Origin: DAINPP01 sp963667315
GTDB lineage: Bacteria; Thermotogota; Thermotogae; MWEM01
Direction: 5' to 3'
Assembly (NCBI GenBank): GCA_963667315.1
Contig: OY763325.1
Span: 1,798,001 to 1,862,000 of the forward strand
Length of the DNA stretch: 64,000 bases
Position numbers and translations under genes: made by a program
The notes under the pieces: generated by a model
The model's input: only the letters and a program-made list of their open reading frames with translations
Databases searched by the model: none
Told to the model about the DNA's origin: nothing
Part shown: one piece after another, positions 1-7,830 of the stretch
Position numbering within the stretch: position 1 is the stretch's first letter
Layout of the letters: every line of letters begins with the position of its first letter

Positions 1-1
1 C

Positions 2-148
2 ATCATCCTGAACTGCTCAATCGTCACCAACAATCAGATTGAACCGTACAACCTGGATCATGATTATGTGGAGAAGTTCTACAAAGGGGACAACGGCTAT
101 CATGTCATGCTTTACGGCAGAATAGATGACATAATCGTCAAGAAGTGA
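2..148 (+). CDS. C-terminal end of an unidentified protein (5' truncated by window edge)
   Basis: An open frame runs from the window edge to a TGA at 146-148 and gives the last 48 residues of a protein ending IDDIIVKK. It is followed after 30 bases by the next gene on the same strand, so it is probably the upstream member of the acetyltransferase-rsgA cluster. The fragment has mixed polar and aromatic residues and no motif I recognise. Function cannot be assigned from this piece. Confidence 0.55.
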   Translation: MILNCSIVTNNQIEPYNLDHDYVEKFYKGDNGYHVMLYGRIDDIIVKK

Positions 149-178
149 TAGCATTATTTTCAGATAAGAGAGGTTGAC

Positions 179-742
179 ATGTTCTTTAACAAAACGGACG
201 CAATCATCATTCGAGAAGCCACGGAAAAAGACGCAGCAGCGGTCGTCAGATATCTGAAGGAAAATCAGGATGAATTCAAGTATATGATCTCAAGAACGTG
301 TGAGATGGATTTAAGTGTTGATTTCGAAAGAGATATGATCAGGCGACATACGTTGCGCGATAACTGTATATTCTTTGTAGCGGTAGAAGGAAAAAAAGTG
401 GTTGGCATGTTGAATTTTGTTGCGGGAAACAGACTAAGAAATGCGCATGACGGGGAATTTGGTATCTCCGTCGATAAGAATTACTTCGGAATCGGAATCG
501 GAAAAGCACTCGTTCAGGCTTTAATTGACTGGGCAACGGATAATGACATGATCAAACGATTGACACTTTTTGTCATGAACGACAACGAGATCGCTATCAG
601 GCTGTATCAGAAATTCGGCTTCAGGATTGAAGGGGTCCGAAGAAAGGCTGTCCGGTTTGAGGACGGCAGGATACAGGATTTAATCATGATGGGAAAGATG
701 AAAAAGGAAGGATCAAATGAATGGATAGAAGACACGGAATAG
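179..742 (+). CDS. GNAT-family N-acetyltransferase (RimJ/RimL-like)
   Basis: 187-residue single-domain acetyltransferase. The central part (about residues 80-150) has the GNAT fold signature: VVGMLNFVAG strand, an acetyl-CoA pyrophosphate loop around GIGIGKALVQAL, then LTLFVMNDNEIAIRLYQKFGF, the usual motif B with the N-x-x-A-I-x-L-Y-x-K-x-G-F pattern. It would transfer acetyl from acetyl-CoA to an amine, but the substrate cannot be read from sequence. A purine-rich ribosome site (AGAGAGG) lies just before the ATG. The 3' end overlaps rsgA by 22 bases, suggesting translational coupling. Confidence 0.85.
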   Translation: MFFNKTDAIIIREATEKDAAAVVRYLKENQDEFKYMISRTCEMDLSVDFERDMIRRHTLRDNCIFFVAVEGKKVVGMLNFVAGNRLRNAHDGEFGISVDKNYFGIGIGKALVQALIDWATDNDMIKRLTLFVMNDNEIAIRLYQKFGFRIEGVRRKAVRFEDGRIQDLIMMGKMKKEGSNEWIEDTE

Positions 743-1605
743 TGATCAGGTTTCACTCGAATATGCTGGATGTTGTTGATACACAGACAAGAAAGAAATA
801 CATGTGTACCCTGCGGGGTAAGTTTAAAAAGCAGCGTATACGACCACTTGTGGGAGATCTTGTCGAATATATCGGATTCCCCGATATGAAGGGGAGAATA
901 GAGAATATTCTTCCACGAAAAAACGAACTGGCACGTCCGCATATCGCCAACATTGACCAGGTCATTCTGGTTTTAACGGTATCACAACCCCCTCTTTCTC
1001 TTCTGACCCTTGACAAATTTCTCATTATGGCTGAAAGCCAGGAGATAGAAAGCATCCTGGTCTTTAACAAGGCGGATCTGATGACGCATCATGAAAGAGA
1101 GGAAATGGCTGAAATCGTTGACTATTATTCCAGATTCTATACGGTCCTGGAAACGAGTGCGAAAACCGGAAAAGGGATAGAAACACTCAAAACCATCTTC
1201 AGCGGAAAGATAACGACGATGGCGGGGATGTCGGGTGTTGGAAAAAGCAGTTTGCTCAACGCCGTTGAACCCGGCTTGAGTCTGAGAGAAGGGGTTCTTT
1301 CAGAACAACTGGACAGGGGAAAACATACCACAACGTATTCCGAGTTACTTTCCATCGGTAACAACGGATTGATTGCAGACACTCCCGGTTTCGCCTTTCT
1401 TGATATGAAGCGTTTTAACAAAGATCATATCAAATTCCTGATGCCGGACATCATTAATCATTCAAGATATTGTGCATTCGACGACTGTTCACATATCAGC
1501 GAACCGGATTGCGGCGTTCTTGAAGCACTGGAAAACGGAGATATTCTGGATACAAGATACAACAGTTATGTGCAGATATTTGAGGAGATAGAAAACAGTA
1601 AATAG
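721..1605 (+). CDS. rsgA: Ribosome small subunit-dependent GTPase RsgA
   Basis: 294 residues, normal for RsgA, a circularly permuted GTPase that acts late in 30S subunit maturation. Domain order fits: an N-terminal OB-fold (about 1-75), the G4 motif NKAD near residue 116, then the P-loop GMSGVGKSS near 168-177 and G3 DTPG near 220. The C-terminal zinc site follows as C-x4-C-x-H-x5-C in YCAFDDCSHISEPDC. The G4-before-G1 order is diagnostic. The start overlaps the acetyltransferase stop region, with GGAAGG about 11 bases upstream. Confidence 0.96.
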   Translation: MDRRHGIVIRFHSNMLDVVDTQTRKKYMCTLRGKFKKQRIRPLVGDLVEYIGFPDMKGRIENILPRKNELARPHIANIDQVILVLTVSQPPLSLLTLDKFLIMAESQEIESILVFNKADLMTHHEREEMAEIVDYYSRFYTVLETSAKTGKGIETLKTIFSGKITTMAGMSGVGKSSLLNAVEPGLSLREGVLSEQLDRGKHTTTYSELLSIGNNGLIADTPGFAFLDMKRFNKDHIKFLMPDIINHSRYCAFDDCSHISEPDCGVLEALENGDILDTRYNSYVQIFEEIENSK

Positions 1606-1635
1606 GATTTCCAAAAATAAAAAGGAGTGATTCTT

Positions 1636-2025
1636 ATGAAAAAAGCATTTCTCAGTATTGGTATCGTCTGTCTGATCGTTTTTCTCTCTGTCAGTTTCAC
1701 AGCGGCAACGTGTACAGTGGCCCCCGGTCCTGTAGTGACTTATTACACGCAGTTTCTCAACAACAACTCAGGTGTCCCGGTCTACATTGAAGTCGATATG
1801 GATATGATCTTTGGCGGACTCGTCAGAACATCGTCAATTATCTATTCCGGACAACAGGGGAGTGTAGCGGCCGAAAATGGATATTATATCAGAGTCAGAA
1901 ACGCAAATACAGGTCAGTACCTGACCTTTAATCCGCCAAACACTGGCGATGCAACATATTACTGGATAAACACCAGCAACACATTTACAATTTCAGGCGG
2001 AGGATGGGTTTCACCTGCCAGATAA
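1636..2025 (+). CDS. Small exported protein, family A copy 1
   Basis: The ATG at 1636 is preferred over an upstream in-frame GTG at 1627 because AAAGGAG ends 8 bases before it and the signal peptide then begins MKKAFLSIG. About 20 hydrophobic residues are followed by TAATC, so a lipid-modified cysteine is possible though the lipobox is imperfect. The mature part (about 105 residues) resembles the products at 2047 and 3182 in order: a strand with N-x-S/A, V/I-x-I/L-x-V, a central Gly, then YYIRVRN and a phenylalanine-proline near the end. Function unknown; probably an envelope beta-sandwich protein. Confidence 0.75.
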   Translation: MKKAFLSIGIVCLIVFLSVSFTAATCTVAPGPVVTYYTQFLNNNSGVPVYIEVDMDMIFGGLVRTSSIIYSGQQGSVAAENGYYIRVRNANTGQYLTFNPPNTGDATYYWINTSNTFTISGGGWVSPAR

Positions 2026-2046
2026 AAATCAGAAAGAGGTTATTAC

Positions 2047-2418
2047 ATGAACAGGAAAGCATTCAGAATACTGACTTTATGTGGATTCCTGTTTATTATC
2101 ATCGTATTTTCAGCAAACACATGTGTCCTGGTTCAAAATGAGGAAAATAACAAGTATAGTCTCAATGTACGCAACGATTCAAGTTTCCCGATAAAGATGA
2201 TAGTATGGGGAGTTAAACAGGAAGCTCTTGAAAACGGTGGTTCAACATTGTATTACGTATCAGCCGGCTCTGCGATTGATGCTGTTTATCAATCTTCACC
2301 GGAGATGTGGGTTGATATAAGAGGGACGGACAAATTCCCCTTTATCATGCCATCATCCGGGTTAAATGTTATGATTACAAACTCGGATATCGGTATCTCA
2401 ATATCGTCAGAAAAATAA
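2047..2418 (+). CDS. Small exported protein, family A copy 2
   Basis: 123 residues. N-terminal charged MNRK, a long hydrophobic stretch, then SANTC, where a signal or lipoprotein cleavage could occur. The mature part begins with YSLNVRNDSSFPIKMIVWG and ends with predicted strands. It aligns loosely with its neighbours at 1636 and 3182 through the RN-x-S-x-x-P-I core and the later VDIRG segment, so the three look like diverged tandem duplicates. It lies 21 bases after copy 1 and shares an apparent operon with it. No recognised family. Confidence 0.7.
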   Translation: MNRKAFRILTLCGFLFIIIVFSANTCVLVQNEENNKYSLNVRNDSSFPIKMIVWGVKQEALENGGSTLYYVSAGSAIDAVYQSSPEMWVDIRGTDKFPFIMPSSGLNVMITNSDIGISISSEK

Positions 2419-2450
2419 TATTCCGATAGATCGGAAAAAGAGGTGACAAT

Positions 2451-3062
2451 ATGAAGAAAATAGTGATTACAGTTCTGATCCTGCTGATCGTTACGCTGGG
2501 ATTCTCTATCCGACTCGGTGTTCAGCTTCAGAACTTCAACGGTTATTACAACGGTATGTATTTTAACGGTGTACGTGTAACGGCAACGGCTCCGGGATAT
2601 CCTGCTTACGGCTACCTTCAGCCCGGTGATATCATAACGGAAGCCATCATGCTGCCAAACAGTCAGATCTGGGGAAATCCGGGGATGCCAAACGGTGGTG
2701 CATTGATTTCATTCAACCCGTATTATCCGCTCAATCAGCAACTCATGCAACTGGCTCAGTACAATTATCAGTATAATTACACACAAACGACGAGTTATAC
2801 GGCGATGGTTAACTTTATCAATTCCGCACCATATTATTCAAACATCATCATGAGGATTTACAGACCCTCATGGAACAGCTGGACACTCGCTTCAGTGGTC
2901 CTCGATTCAAACGGTCAGGGAAGCGTCTGGATGATGCCGATGCCTCAACAGCAGCCACAGGTTCAAGTCAATCCGACTCAACCGCAAGTCCAGGTAAATC
3001 CGAATAATCCAACCGTGCAGATTGATCCGAATTTCCAGATCCGAATCTGGCTTCATTTTTAA
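2451..3062 (+). CDS. Exported protein with PDZ-like N-terminal domain and PQVQVNP repeats
   Basis: 203 residues. An N-terminal signal peptide (MKKIVITVLILLIVTLGFS) is followed by a PDZ-like stretch. This has LGVQL, a GVRVTATAPGYPAYGYLQPGD segment, then IITEAI, matching the carboxylate-loop and V-x-P-x-S/P-A...L-x-P-G-D-x-I pattern of PDZ domains. The middle is rich in Tyr, Asn and Gln. The C-terminus has short repeats around PQVQVNP. It resembles the protein at 9704 in its first 60 residues. Probably periplasmic or surface-exposed; no enzymatic motif. It ends before an intrinsic terminator. Confidence 0.72.
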   Translation: MKKIVITVLILLIVTLGFSIRLGVQLQNFNGYYNGMYFNGVRVTATAPGYPAYGYLQPGDIITEAIMLPNSQIWGNPGMPNGGALISFNPYYPLNQQLMQLAQYNYQYNYTQTTSYTAMVNFINSAPYYSNIIMRIYRPSWNSWTLASVVLDSNGQGSVWMMPMPQQQPQVQVNPTQPQVQVNPNNPTVQIDPNFQIRIWLHF

Positions 3063-3077
3063 AAGCTGAAAGCAACT

Positions 3078-3105
3078 AAAAGGCGGATTTTTATCCGCCT
3101 TTTTT
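3078..3105 (+). terminator. Intrinsic terminator after the first exported-protein cluster
   Basis: Stem AGGCGGAT (3081-3088) pairs with ATCCGCCT (3093-3100) over a 4-base loop and is followed by a T run. It closes the 1636-3062 gene group. Confidence 0.9.
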
Positions 3106-3181
3106 GATTGACATACAACATTATTCTTTGATGGCCGTATTATATTTTGGAGAAAATTATCTTATCAAAGGAGTGATGACC

Positions 3182-3538
3182 ATGACAAAAACACGATTTT
3201 CGATAGCCGTTATCCTGCTGACGGGACTGCTCATCCTGAGTTTTTCCGCTTGTTCAATCACGATAGCGCCATTATCCTACACCGTAAACGTCACAAACGC
3301 ATCTGCGGTTCAGATTCGACTTGAGGTTTATCCGGACACGACGACCAACAATCTCATTTCCTCCGTCGTCGTCGACAGCTTAAATCCGGGAGCAATTGAA
3401 GTCCCCCCAAATTATTATCTGAGGATCAGAAACTTGACCAACGACGTCTTTGCACAATTTCCGGGACCGCTTGAGTACTGGCAGATCACACAGGCAATCG
3501 CCTGCACCGTAAATGTTTTGGGCTTCGTCAGCTTTTAA
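3182..3538 (+). CDS. Small probable lipoprotein, family A copy 3
   Basis: The ATG at 3182 is chosen because AAAGGAG lies 8 bases upstream; the longer frame begins in the intergenic region. The product is 118 residues. Signal peptide MTKTRFSIAVILLTGLLILS leads into FSAC, a reasonable lipobox, so the cysteine is likely acylated. The mature domain (YTVNVTNASAVQIRLEVY ... YYLRIRN ... FPGPLEYW) parallels the products at 1636 and 2047. It is separated from them by the terminator at 3078. Function unknown. Confidence 0.75.
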   Translation: MTKTRFSIAVILLTGLLILSFSACSITIAPLSYTVNVTNASAVQIRLEVYPDTTTNNLISSVVVDSLNPGAIEVPPNYYLRIRNLTNDVFAQFPGPLEYWQITQAIACTVNVLGFVSF

Positions 3539-3568
3539 AACCAAATGAAAGTATTTTTAGGAGGTAAC

Positions 3569-4114
3569 ATGTTTCTTGAGACAGAACGATTAATCATCAG
3601 ACGCTTCAGAAAAGAGGACTGGCAAGACTTGTACGACTATCTCTCAAGACCGGAGGTGGTCCGATTTGAACCTTATGATGTCTGTACTGAAAGAGATGCA
3701 AGAGAAATTGCCGTTGAACGATCAAAAAATGACAGTTTTTATGCCGTAGCGTTGAAAAATGAGGGGAAAGTCATCGGAAACCTTTATTTTGAACAGATCG
3801 AAATGAAGGCTTTTAACACGTGGGAACTGGGTTATGTTTTTCATTCCGGTTATCACGGAAACGGCTATGCAACGGAAAGTTGTCTGAAATTGCTGGATTT
3901 TGCATTTTCATCTCTTGATGTTCGGCGCGTCATCGCCATGTGCAATATTAAAAATGTGCCCTCCTGGAAATTACTCGAAAGATTAAAGCTGCGCCGGGAA
4001 GGGTATTTTCTGCAAAAGGCTTTTTTCAAGCGGGATAAAGAGGGAAATCCCATATGGAACGATGTTTATGCATATGCTATACTAAAAACAGAATGGGGTT
4101 CAATCGACGACTGA
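3569..4114 (+). CDS. GNAT-family N-acetyltransferase (RimL-type)
   Basis: The ATG at 3569 follows TAGGAGG closely and gives MFLETERLIIRRFRKEDW, the classic start of the RimJ/RimL acetyltransferase_3 family; an upstream ATG at 3545 lacks a ribosome site. 181 residues. The acetyl-CoA region is HGNGYATESCLKLLDFAF, followed by VRRVIAMCNIKNVPSWKLLERL, the N-x-x-S-x-x-L-L-E-x-L pattern of the family. Substrate unknown. The gene directly follows the family A lipoprotein, with about 30 bases between. Confidence 0.88.
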   Translation: MFLETERLIIRRFRKEDWQDLYDYLSRPEVVRFEPYDVCTERDAREIAVERSKNDSFYAVALKNEGKVIGNLYFEQIEMKAFNTWELGYVFHSGYHGNGYATESCLKLLDFAFSSLDVRRVIAMCNIKNVPSWKLLERLKLRREGYFLQKAFFKRDKEGNPIWNDVYAYAILKTEWGSIDD

Positions 4115-4148
4115 ACTGCCGATTTGTAACCGCAAACAAGATAAAGAA

Positions 4149-4184
4149 TTGACGTTACTTAATATTCTCATGGTAGAATATAAT
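4149..4184 (+). promoter_or_regulatory. Promoter with MerR-style dyad upstream of the MerR-methyltransferase gene
   Basis: TTGACG (4149-4154) and an extended -10 TGGTAGAAT (4171-4179) are separated by a long 19-base spacer, as is usual for MerR-controlled promoters. A perfect 7-base inverted repeat, ATATTCT (4162-4168) and AGAATAT (4175-4181) around CATGGT, overlaps the -10. This suggests autoregulation by the product of the gene at 4218. Confidence 0.6.
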
Positions 4185-4217
4185 AGGAATTTTTTCGAAT
4201 AGTATAAGGGGTGTACG

Positions 4218-5441
4218 ATGAAGATCGGTGAATTTGCAAAAAAGTTTGATGCCAGGATTGATACCATCCGATATTATATAGATAACGGGATGATATTACC
4301 TGAAAAACTTCATAGTCAATACAGGTTTGATGATAAATGTGTTGAAGATATGACACTTATCAAAGAATTGAAAAGTATGAAGTTCAAGATAACGGAAATC
4401 AAGAAGATTCTTTCCTTTAAAAGACTCACGAATCTCATAGATAAAGATAACCTGGAATATTATGCCCAGTTTTTTACGGAAAAACTGGACGACTTAAAAA
4501 AAGAGGAAAAGGCGATAAAAGAATCAATTAAAACGATTGAAGTCAAGATCAACGAGATCGAAAATGCCAAGAAAACACTGAAGACCAAAATCGGTATTCC
4601 GCTTCAATTTTTTAACCTGCTTTATTGTCCAAAATGCCAGCATAATCTGAAACTCTACAACGCCATCGTTGACGGTAATTCTATCTATAATGGTGAATTG
4701 CAATGCGATTGCGGTTACAAGGCGATGATTCAGGACGGCATCGTTATCGACAGCGAAATCGGAGAAAGTGTCAAAAAGGTATTGGAAGTCAACAAATTTT
4801 CGCCTGAGGAATACCTTGAACAGACAGACCCCATTTATATCAGCTTCACACATAAATCGTTCCAGTGGGTCATGAAACGGATGGCACTTGAATCGTTGAA
4901 CAACAAGATGATCCTGGATGTCGGAACCGGTAACGGGATGGTCATGACAAACGTGATCAAGGAGATTGACCGTTCAAACTTCTTCATCGCCACGGACAAC
5001 AATCTGAATCAGCTGAAAAAGACCAAAGCGTTGATGGAAAAAAACGGAATCGGTCAGAATTCAATCTTCATCGCCTCTGAGTTTGAAAATATCCCCTTGA
5101 AATGGGAAACCATCGATATCGTGATGGATATCTTCGGGACAACGAATCATGTTTTTCAGGAAAAGGAATTTTTATTCTCACACATCAAGCCCTATCTCAA
5201 ACATGATGGCGTTCTTTACGGAACGTATATCTATCTGAAGCCCAGATCTTCGGATATGACACCTGAATTCAGAGACTTCAGAAAATGGTTTATGCTGGAA
5301 TCCATAAAGGCTTCTCTAAACGATTTTGAAATAGAAGAATCTTCAACCTTTGGGTTTACACAAAGCAGGGGAGATCTTGCGGTTGCATTGAAAGAGGGGT
5401 CAAGAATCCATCAATGGGCATGTAAAGCAAAAAAGATCTGA
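4218..5441 (+). CDS. MerR-type regulator fused to a zinc-ribbon and SAM methyltransferase domain
   Basis: 407 residues. Residues 1-70 form a MerR winged HTH (MKIGEFAKKFDARIDTIRYY start, then GMILP, YRFDD, LIKELKSMKFKITEIKKIL). Residues about 75-125 are a coiled coil typical of MerR dimers. Residues about 135-175 carry CPKC and CDCG, a small zinc ribbon resembling the one before RlmA-like methyltransferases. From about 230 a class I methyltransferase begins with MILDVGTGNGMV (SAM-binding motif I). The fusion suggests that ligand sensing by the MerR half is coupled to a small-molecule or RNA methyltransferase half. The substrate cannot be told. Confidence 0.8.
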   Translation: MKIGEFAKKFDARIDTIRYYIDNGMILPEKLHSQYRFDDKCVEDMTLIKELKSMKFKITEIKKILSFKRLTNLIDKDNLEYYAQFFTEKLDDLKKEEKAIKESIKTIEVKINEIENAKKTLKTKIGIPLQFFNLLYCPKCQHNLKLYNAIVDGNSIYNGELQCDCGYKAMIQDGIVIDSEIGESVKKVLEVNKFSPEEYLEQTDPIYISFTHKSFQWVMKRMALESLNNKMILDVGTGNGMVMTNVIKEIDRSNFFIATDNNLNQLKKTKALMEKNGIGQNSIFIASEFENIPLKWETIDIVMDIFGTTNHVFQEKEFLFSHIKPYLKHDGVLYGTYIYLKPRSSDMTPEFRDFRKWFMLESIKASLNDFEIEESSTFGFTQSRGDLAVALKEGSRIHQWACKAKKI

Positions 5442-5485
5442 ACGAAATGATTCAGATTTATCGCAATACGGTTAATGAATAGGAA

Positions 5486-6166
5486 TCAGATTGCGTATCT
5501 AACTTCTACTACTTTTCCAAGGAACCGACATTCCTCATCCCACACTTCCGGCTCGATGAATATTGGCTCATAAAATTTATTATCGCTTATGAGCCAGACA
5601 CCTTTATCGGTGAAATAAATTCGTTTCACAAGCGATTCGTCTTTGTTAATAAGTACAAGACCGATGTTACCATTTCTGAACTGACTCTGAGACATCTTCT
5701 TGATAAATACCGTTGACTTGTCTCTTATGGCAGGTTCCATACTTTCTCCAAATACTTTTACCGCAAAATCCGCATCTTCGGAAAACACATAATCTTCGGG
5801 ATTTTCAACCGCAAGCATGGATGATCCCGCACCGGCAATTCCAAGAACCGGAACCGGATTCGACAGTTTGTCGATGATGTGATCGGGATTCAATCCCTTT
5901 TTTCTGAGTGTATCCAGCACCTCATTCAACTCATCCTGCCTCGTCTTGAGATAATCGACTTCATCTTCCTCGGAAGCACGAAGAAGATATTCAAGTGATA
6001 CTTCAAAGATATCGGACAATTTTATCAGAATTTTTTTTGACGGTTGCCTGATACCCCTCTCATAGGCTGAGATAGAAGACATGGTCAGATCAAGAATGTC
6101 GGCAAGCTGGCTCTGATTGATCCCCTTTTTCTGTCTTAATTCCTTAATCACCAAACCTATATCCAA
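5486..6166 (-). CDS. XRE-HTH / S24 LexA-like self-cleaving repressor
   Basis: The TTG at 6166 is preferred: AGGAGG lies 8 bases upstream and the ATG at 6238 falls inside the operator. 226 residues. The N-terminal HTH is LRQKKGINQSQLADILDL followed by SSISAYERG. The C-terminal half is a LexA/CI-type peptidase_S24: probable cleavage site around GIAGAG, nucleophile Ser in GESMEP, and general-base Lys in SLVKRI. Such repressors cleave themselves, classically when RecA filaments form, and derepress stress or prophage genes. No phage genes are visible nearby, so it may control itself and distant targets. It diverges from pfp. Confidence 0.85.
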   Translation of the reverse strand: MDIGLVIKELRQKKGINQSQLADILDLTMSSISAYERGIRQPSKKILIKLSDIFEVSLEYLLRASEEDEVDYLKTRQDELNEVLDTLRKKGLNPDHIIDKLSNPVPVLGIAGAGSSMLAVENPEDYVFSEDADFAVKVFGESMEPAIRDKSTVFIKKMSQSQFRNGNIGLVLINKDESLVKRIYFTDKGVWLISDNKFYEPIFIEPEVWDEECRFLGKVVEVRYAI

Positions 6167-6201
6167 AATAACGCCCTCCTGTTTTTTAAATAAATCTGCA
6201 A

Positions 6202-6229
6202 CACAGTTTATATTATAACATAAACTGTG
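6202..6229 (-). promoter_or_regulatory. Operator/promoter of the S24 repressor
   Basis: CACAGTTTAT (6202-6211) and ATAAACTGTG (6220-6229) form a perfect 10-base inverted repeat with an 8-base centre. Read on the minus strand the centre gives TGTTATAAT, an extended -10. The dyad therefore covers the promoter of the repressor gene, as expected for autorepression. Confidence 0.75.
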
Positions 6230-6298
6230 ATTTTTCATACTATTAGTGCGAATTACAACACTTTCTTATGAATATAGACGAAAATTCACACAAAAAAC

Positions 6299-6327
6299 TT
6301 GACAAAATGTATGAATTGGGATATAAT
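6299..6327 (+). promoter_or_regulatory. Consensus sigma-A type promoter
   Basis: TTGACA (6299-6304), a 17-base spacer and TATAAT (6322-6327) match the housekeeping consensus exactly. Transcription would start near 6334 and meet a terminator-like hairpin at 6368-6391 before pfp. Confidence 0.8.
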
Positions 6328-6367
6328 ACAACTGAAAACAGAGACATATAATCCCCAATAATTACCC

Positions 6368-6391
6368 ACCCCCTCCCCGGGGGTTTTTTTT
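6368..6391 (+). terminator. Terminator-like hairpin in the pfp leader
   Basis: ACCCCC (6368-6373) pairs with GGGGGT (6379-6384) over TCCCC and runs into eight T. It lies 35 bases after the predicted start from the consensus promoter and before a second -10 (TGGTATAAT, 6391-6399), so it could attenuate pfp or end a short RNA of about 55 nt. Confidence 0.65.
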
Positions 6392-6399
6392 GGTATAAT
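6391..6399 (+). promoter_or_regulatory. Extended -10 element, proximal pfp promoter
   Basis: TGGTATAAT, 52 bases before the pfp start and immediately after the hairpin, so it could drive pfp independently of the upstream promoter. Confidence 0.5.
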
Positions 6400-6450
6400 G
6401 GTGTAAATTCGTATTTTTGACTAATTATTTTTTTTAAGAGGAGTGTTTTA

Positions 6451-7698
6451 ATGGGTAAGAATTTGATTTACGCTCAATCCGGTGGGGTCACATCCGTTAT
6501 CAACGCATCGGCATACGGGGCCATAACGGCCGCATTGAACAACCCGGAAATAGACAGGGTTTATGCTGGAAAAAGTGGTATACAAGGTATTCTGGACGAG
6601 GATCTTTATATCATGAACGATGAAAAAAGAAAGGAGATCGAAAGAATTGCCTATACACCGGGAGGCATATTCGGTTCCTGCAGGGTAAAGATAAAAGAGG
6701 AAAGCCAATTGAAGAGAATCTTCGACGTGTTCGCCGCTCATGACATCGGCTATTTTCTTTACAACGGTGGAAATGACTCGATGGAAACCGCTCATACCGT
6801 ATCCGAATACGCCAGAAAACACGGCTATGATCTTCAAGTTATGGGAATTCCAAAAACCGTCGACAACGACCTGATGTATACGGATCATTGTCCGGGTTTC
6901 GGATCCGCCGCAAAATTCACGGCAACGGCCATACTGGAAGCGACAAGGGACCTGCGTTCAATGGCATCATCCTCAACAAAGGTCTTCATTCTTGAATCCA
7001 TGGGCAGACATGCTGGATGGCTGGCCGCTTCGGCATCCCTGGCACAGGAAAACGATCTGAACGCCGCTTCCATTATCCTGTTGCCCGAAGTTGCCTTCTC
7101 GAAAGAAAAATTCCTGGCGAGAGTGGATGAAGAAATCCGATTGAACGGTTTCTGTTCCATCGTTGCATCAGAGGCCTTAAAGGATGAAAACGATGCGTTT
7201 ATTTCAACGGCAGGGTACAAAGATAATTTTGGAAATGTCCAGTTGGGAAAGATATGCAATGAACTGGAAAAGATGGTGTGGGAAGATCTCGGTGTCAAGG
7301 TTCACACCGGGCTGCCTGATTATCTTCAGAGATCTTCAAGACATATCGCAAGTCTCACCGACTGGCAGGATGCCATAGAAGTCGGTGCAAGAGCTGTTCT
7401 GTGGATGACTCAGGATGGCGCAACCGACAAGATGGTCAGCATCGTCCGTGATATGGACAGGCCTTATCTCAGACATTTCGAAACGGTAGAGCTGGGAAAG
7501 GTTGCAGGAGAGACCAAAGAACTGCCGTCAGAATATATAGATGAAAGCGGTTTTAACGTAACGGAAGGCTTCAAGAGATATGCACAGCCCCTCATCACCG
7601 GAGAGGCACCGAATCATTATATGTACGGTATTCCCGTATACGCCCATCTCGAATACAGGATGGAAGATAAGAAGTTGCCTCAACAGATTTCATCGTAA
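6451..7698 (+). CDS. pfp: Pyrophosphate--fructose 6-phosphate 1-phosphotransferase
   Basis: 415 residues. Reversible phosphorylation of fructose 6-phosphate using PPi, a glycolysis/gluconeogenesis enzyme in the cytoplasm. PFK-family landmarks are the N-terminal SGGVTSVINA, the GGNDSM phosphate loop, the PKTVDND catalytic motif and MGRHAGWLA. Asp next to the GG-N and Lys in PKTVDND are the residues that mark PPi-dependent rather than ATP-dependent enzymes. The ribosome site AAGAGGAG is well placed. It has two candidate promoters and a leader hairpin. Confidence 0.9.
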   Translation: MGKNLIYAQSGGVTSVINASAYGAITAALNNPEIDRVYAGKSGIQGILDEDLYIMNDEKRKEIERIAYTPGGIFGSCRVKIKEESQLKRIFDVFAAHDIGYFLYNGGNDSMETAHTVSEYARKHGYDLQVMGIPKTVDNDLMYTDHCPGFGSAAKFTATAILEATRDLRSMASSSTKVFILESMGRHAGWLAASASLAQENDLNAASIILLPEVAFSKEKFLARVDEEIRLNGFCSIVASEALKDENDAFISTAGYKDNFGNVQLGKICNELEKMVWEDLGVKVHTGLPDYLQRSSRHIASLTDWQDAIEVGARAVLWMTQDGATDKMVSIVRDMDRPYLRHFETVELGKVAGETKELPSEYIDESGFNVTEGFKRYAQPLITGEAPNHYMYGIPVYAHLEYRMEDKKLPQQISS

Positions 7699-7747
7699 CA
7701 AAAGACGCAAGACATTCCGTCAATAAATAGAAAGAAATTCAGAAAAA

Positions 7748-7816
7748 GGGCAACTCGTGATCTTTCCAAAGGAAGGGTCCAGAGAATTTCGAAAATTCCC
7801 ATGAGTTGCCCCTACA
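7748..7816. repeat. Dispersed palindrome, copy 1 (long-interior form)
   Basis: GGGCAACTC (7748-7756) pairs with GAGTTGCCC (7803-7811), followed by CTACA. The arms match the GGGCAATTC / GAATTGCCCCTAC palindromes found elsewhere here, but enclose about 46 bases. It lies between pfp and the dehydrogenase gene. Confidence 0.65.
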
Positions 7817-7830
7817 CGGGGAGGTAAGAA

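Noticed and set aside
5486..6166. Prophage repressor marking an integrated phage
   Set aside because: No integrase, structural or replication genes are near; the flanking genes are ordinary chromosomal genes.
6167..6238. ATG start at 6238 for the S24 repressor
   Set aside because: It lies inside the operator and before the predicted transcript start; the TTG at 6166 has AGGAGG in place.
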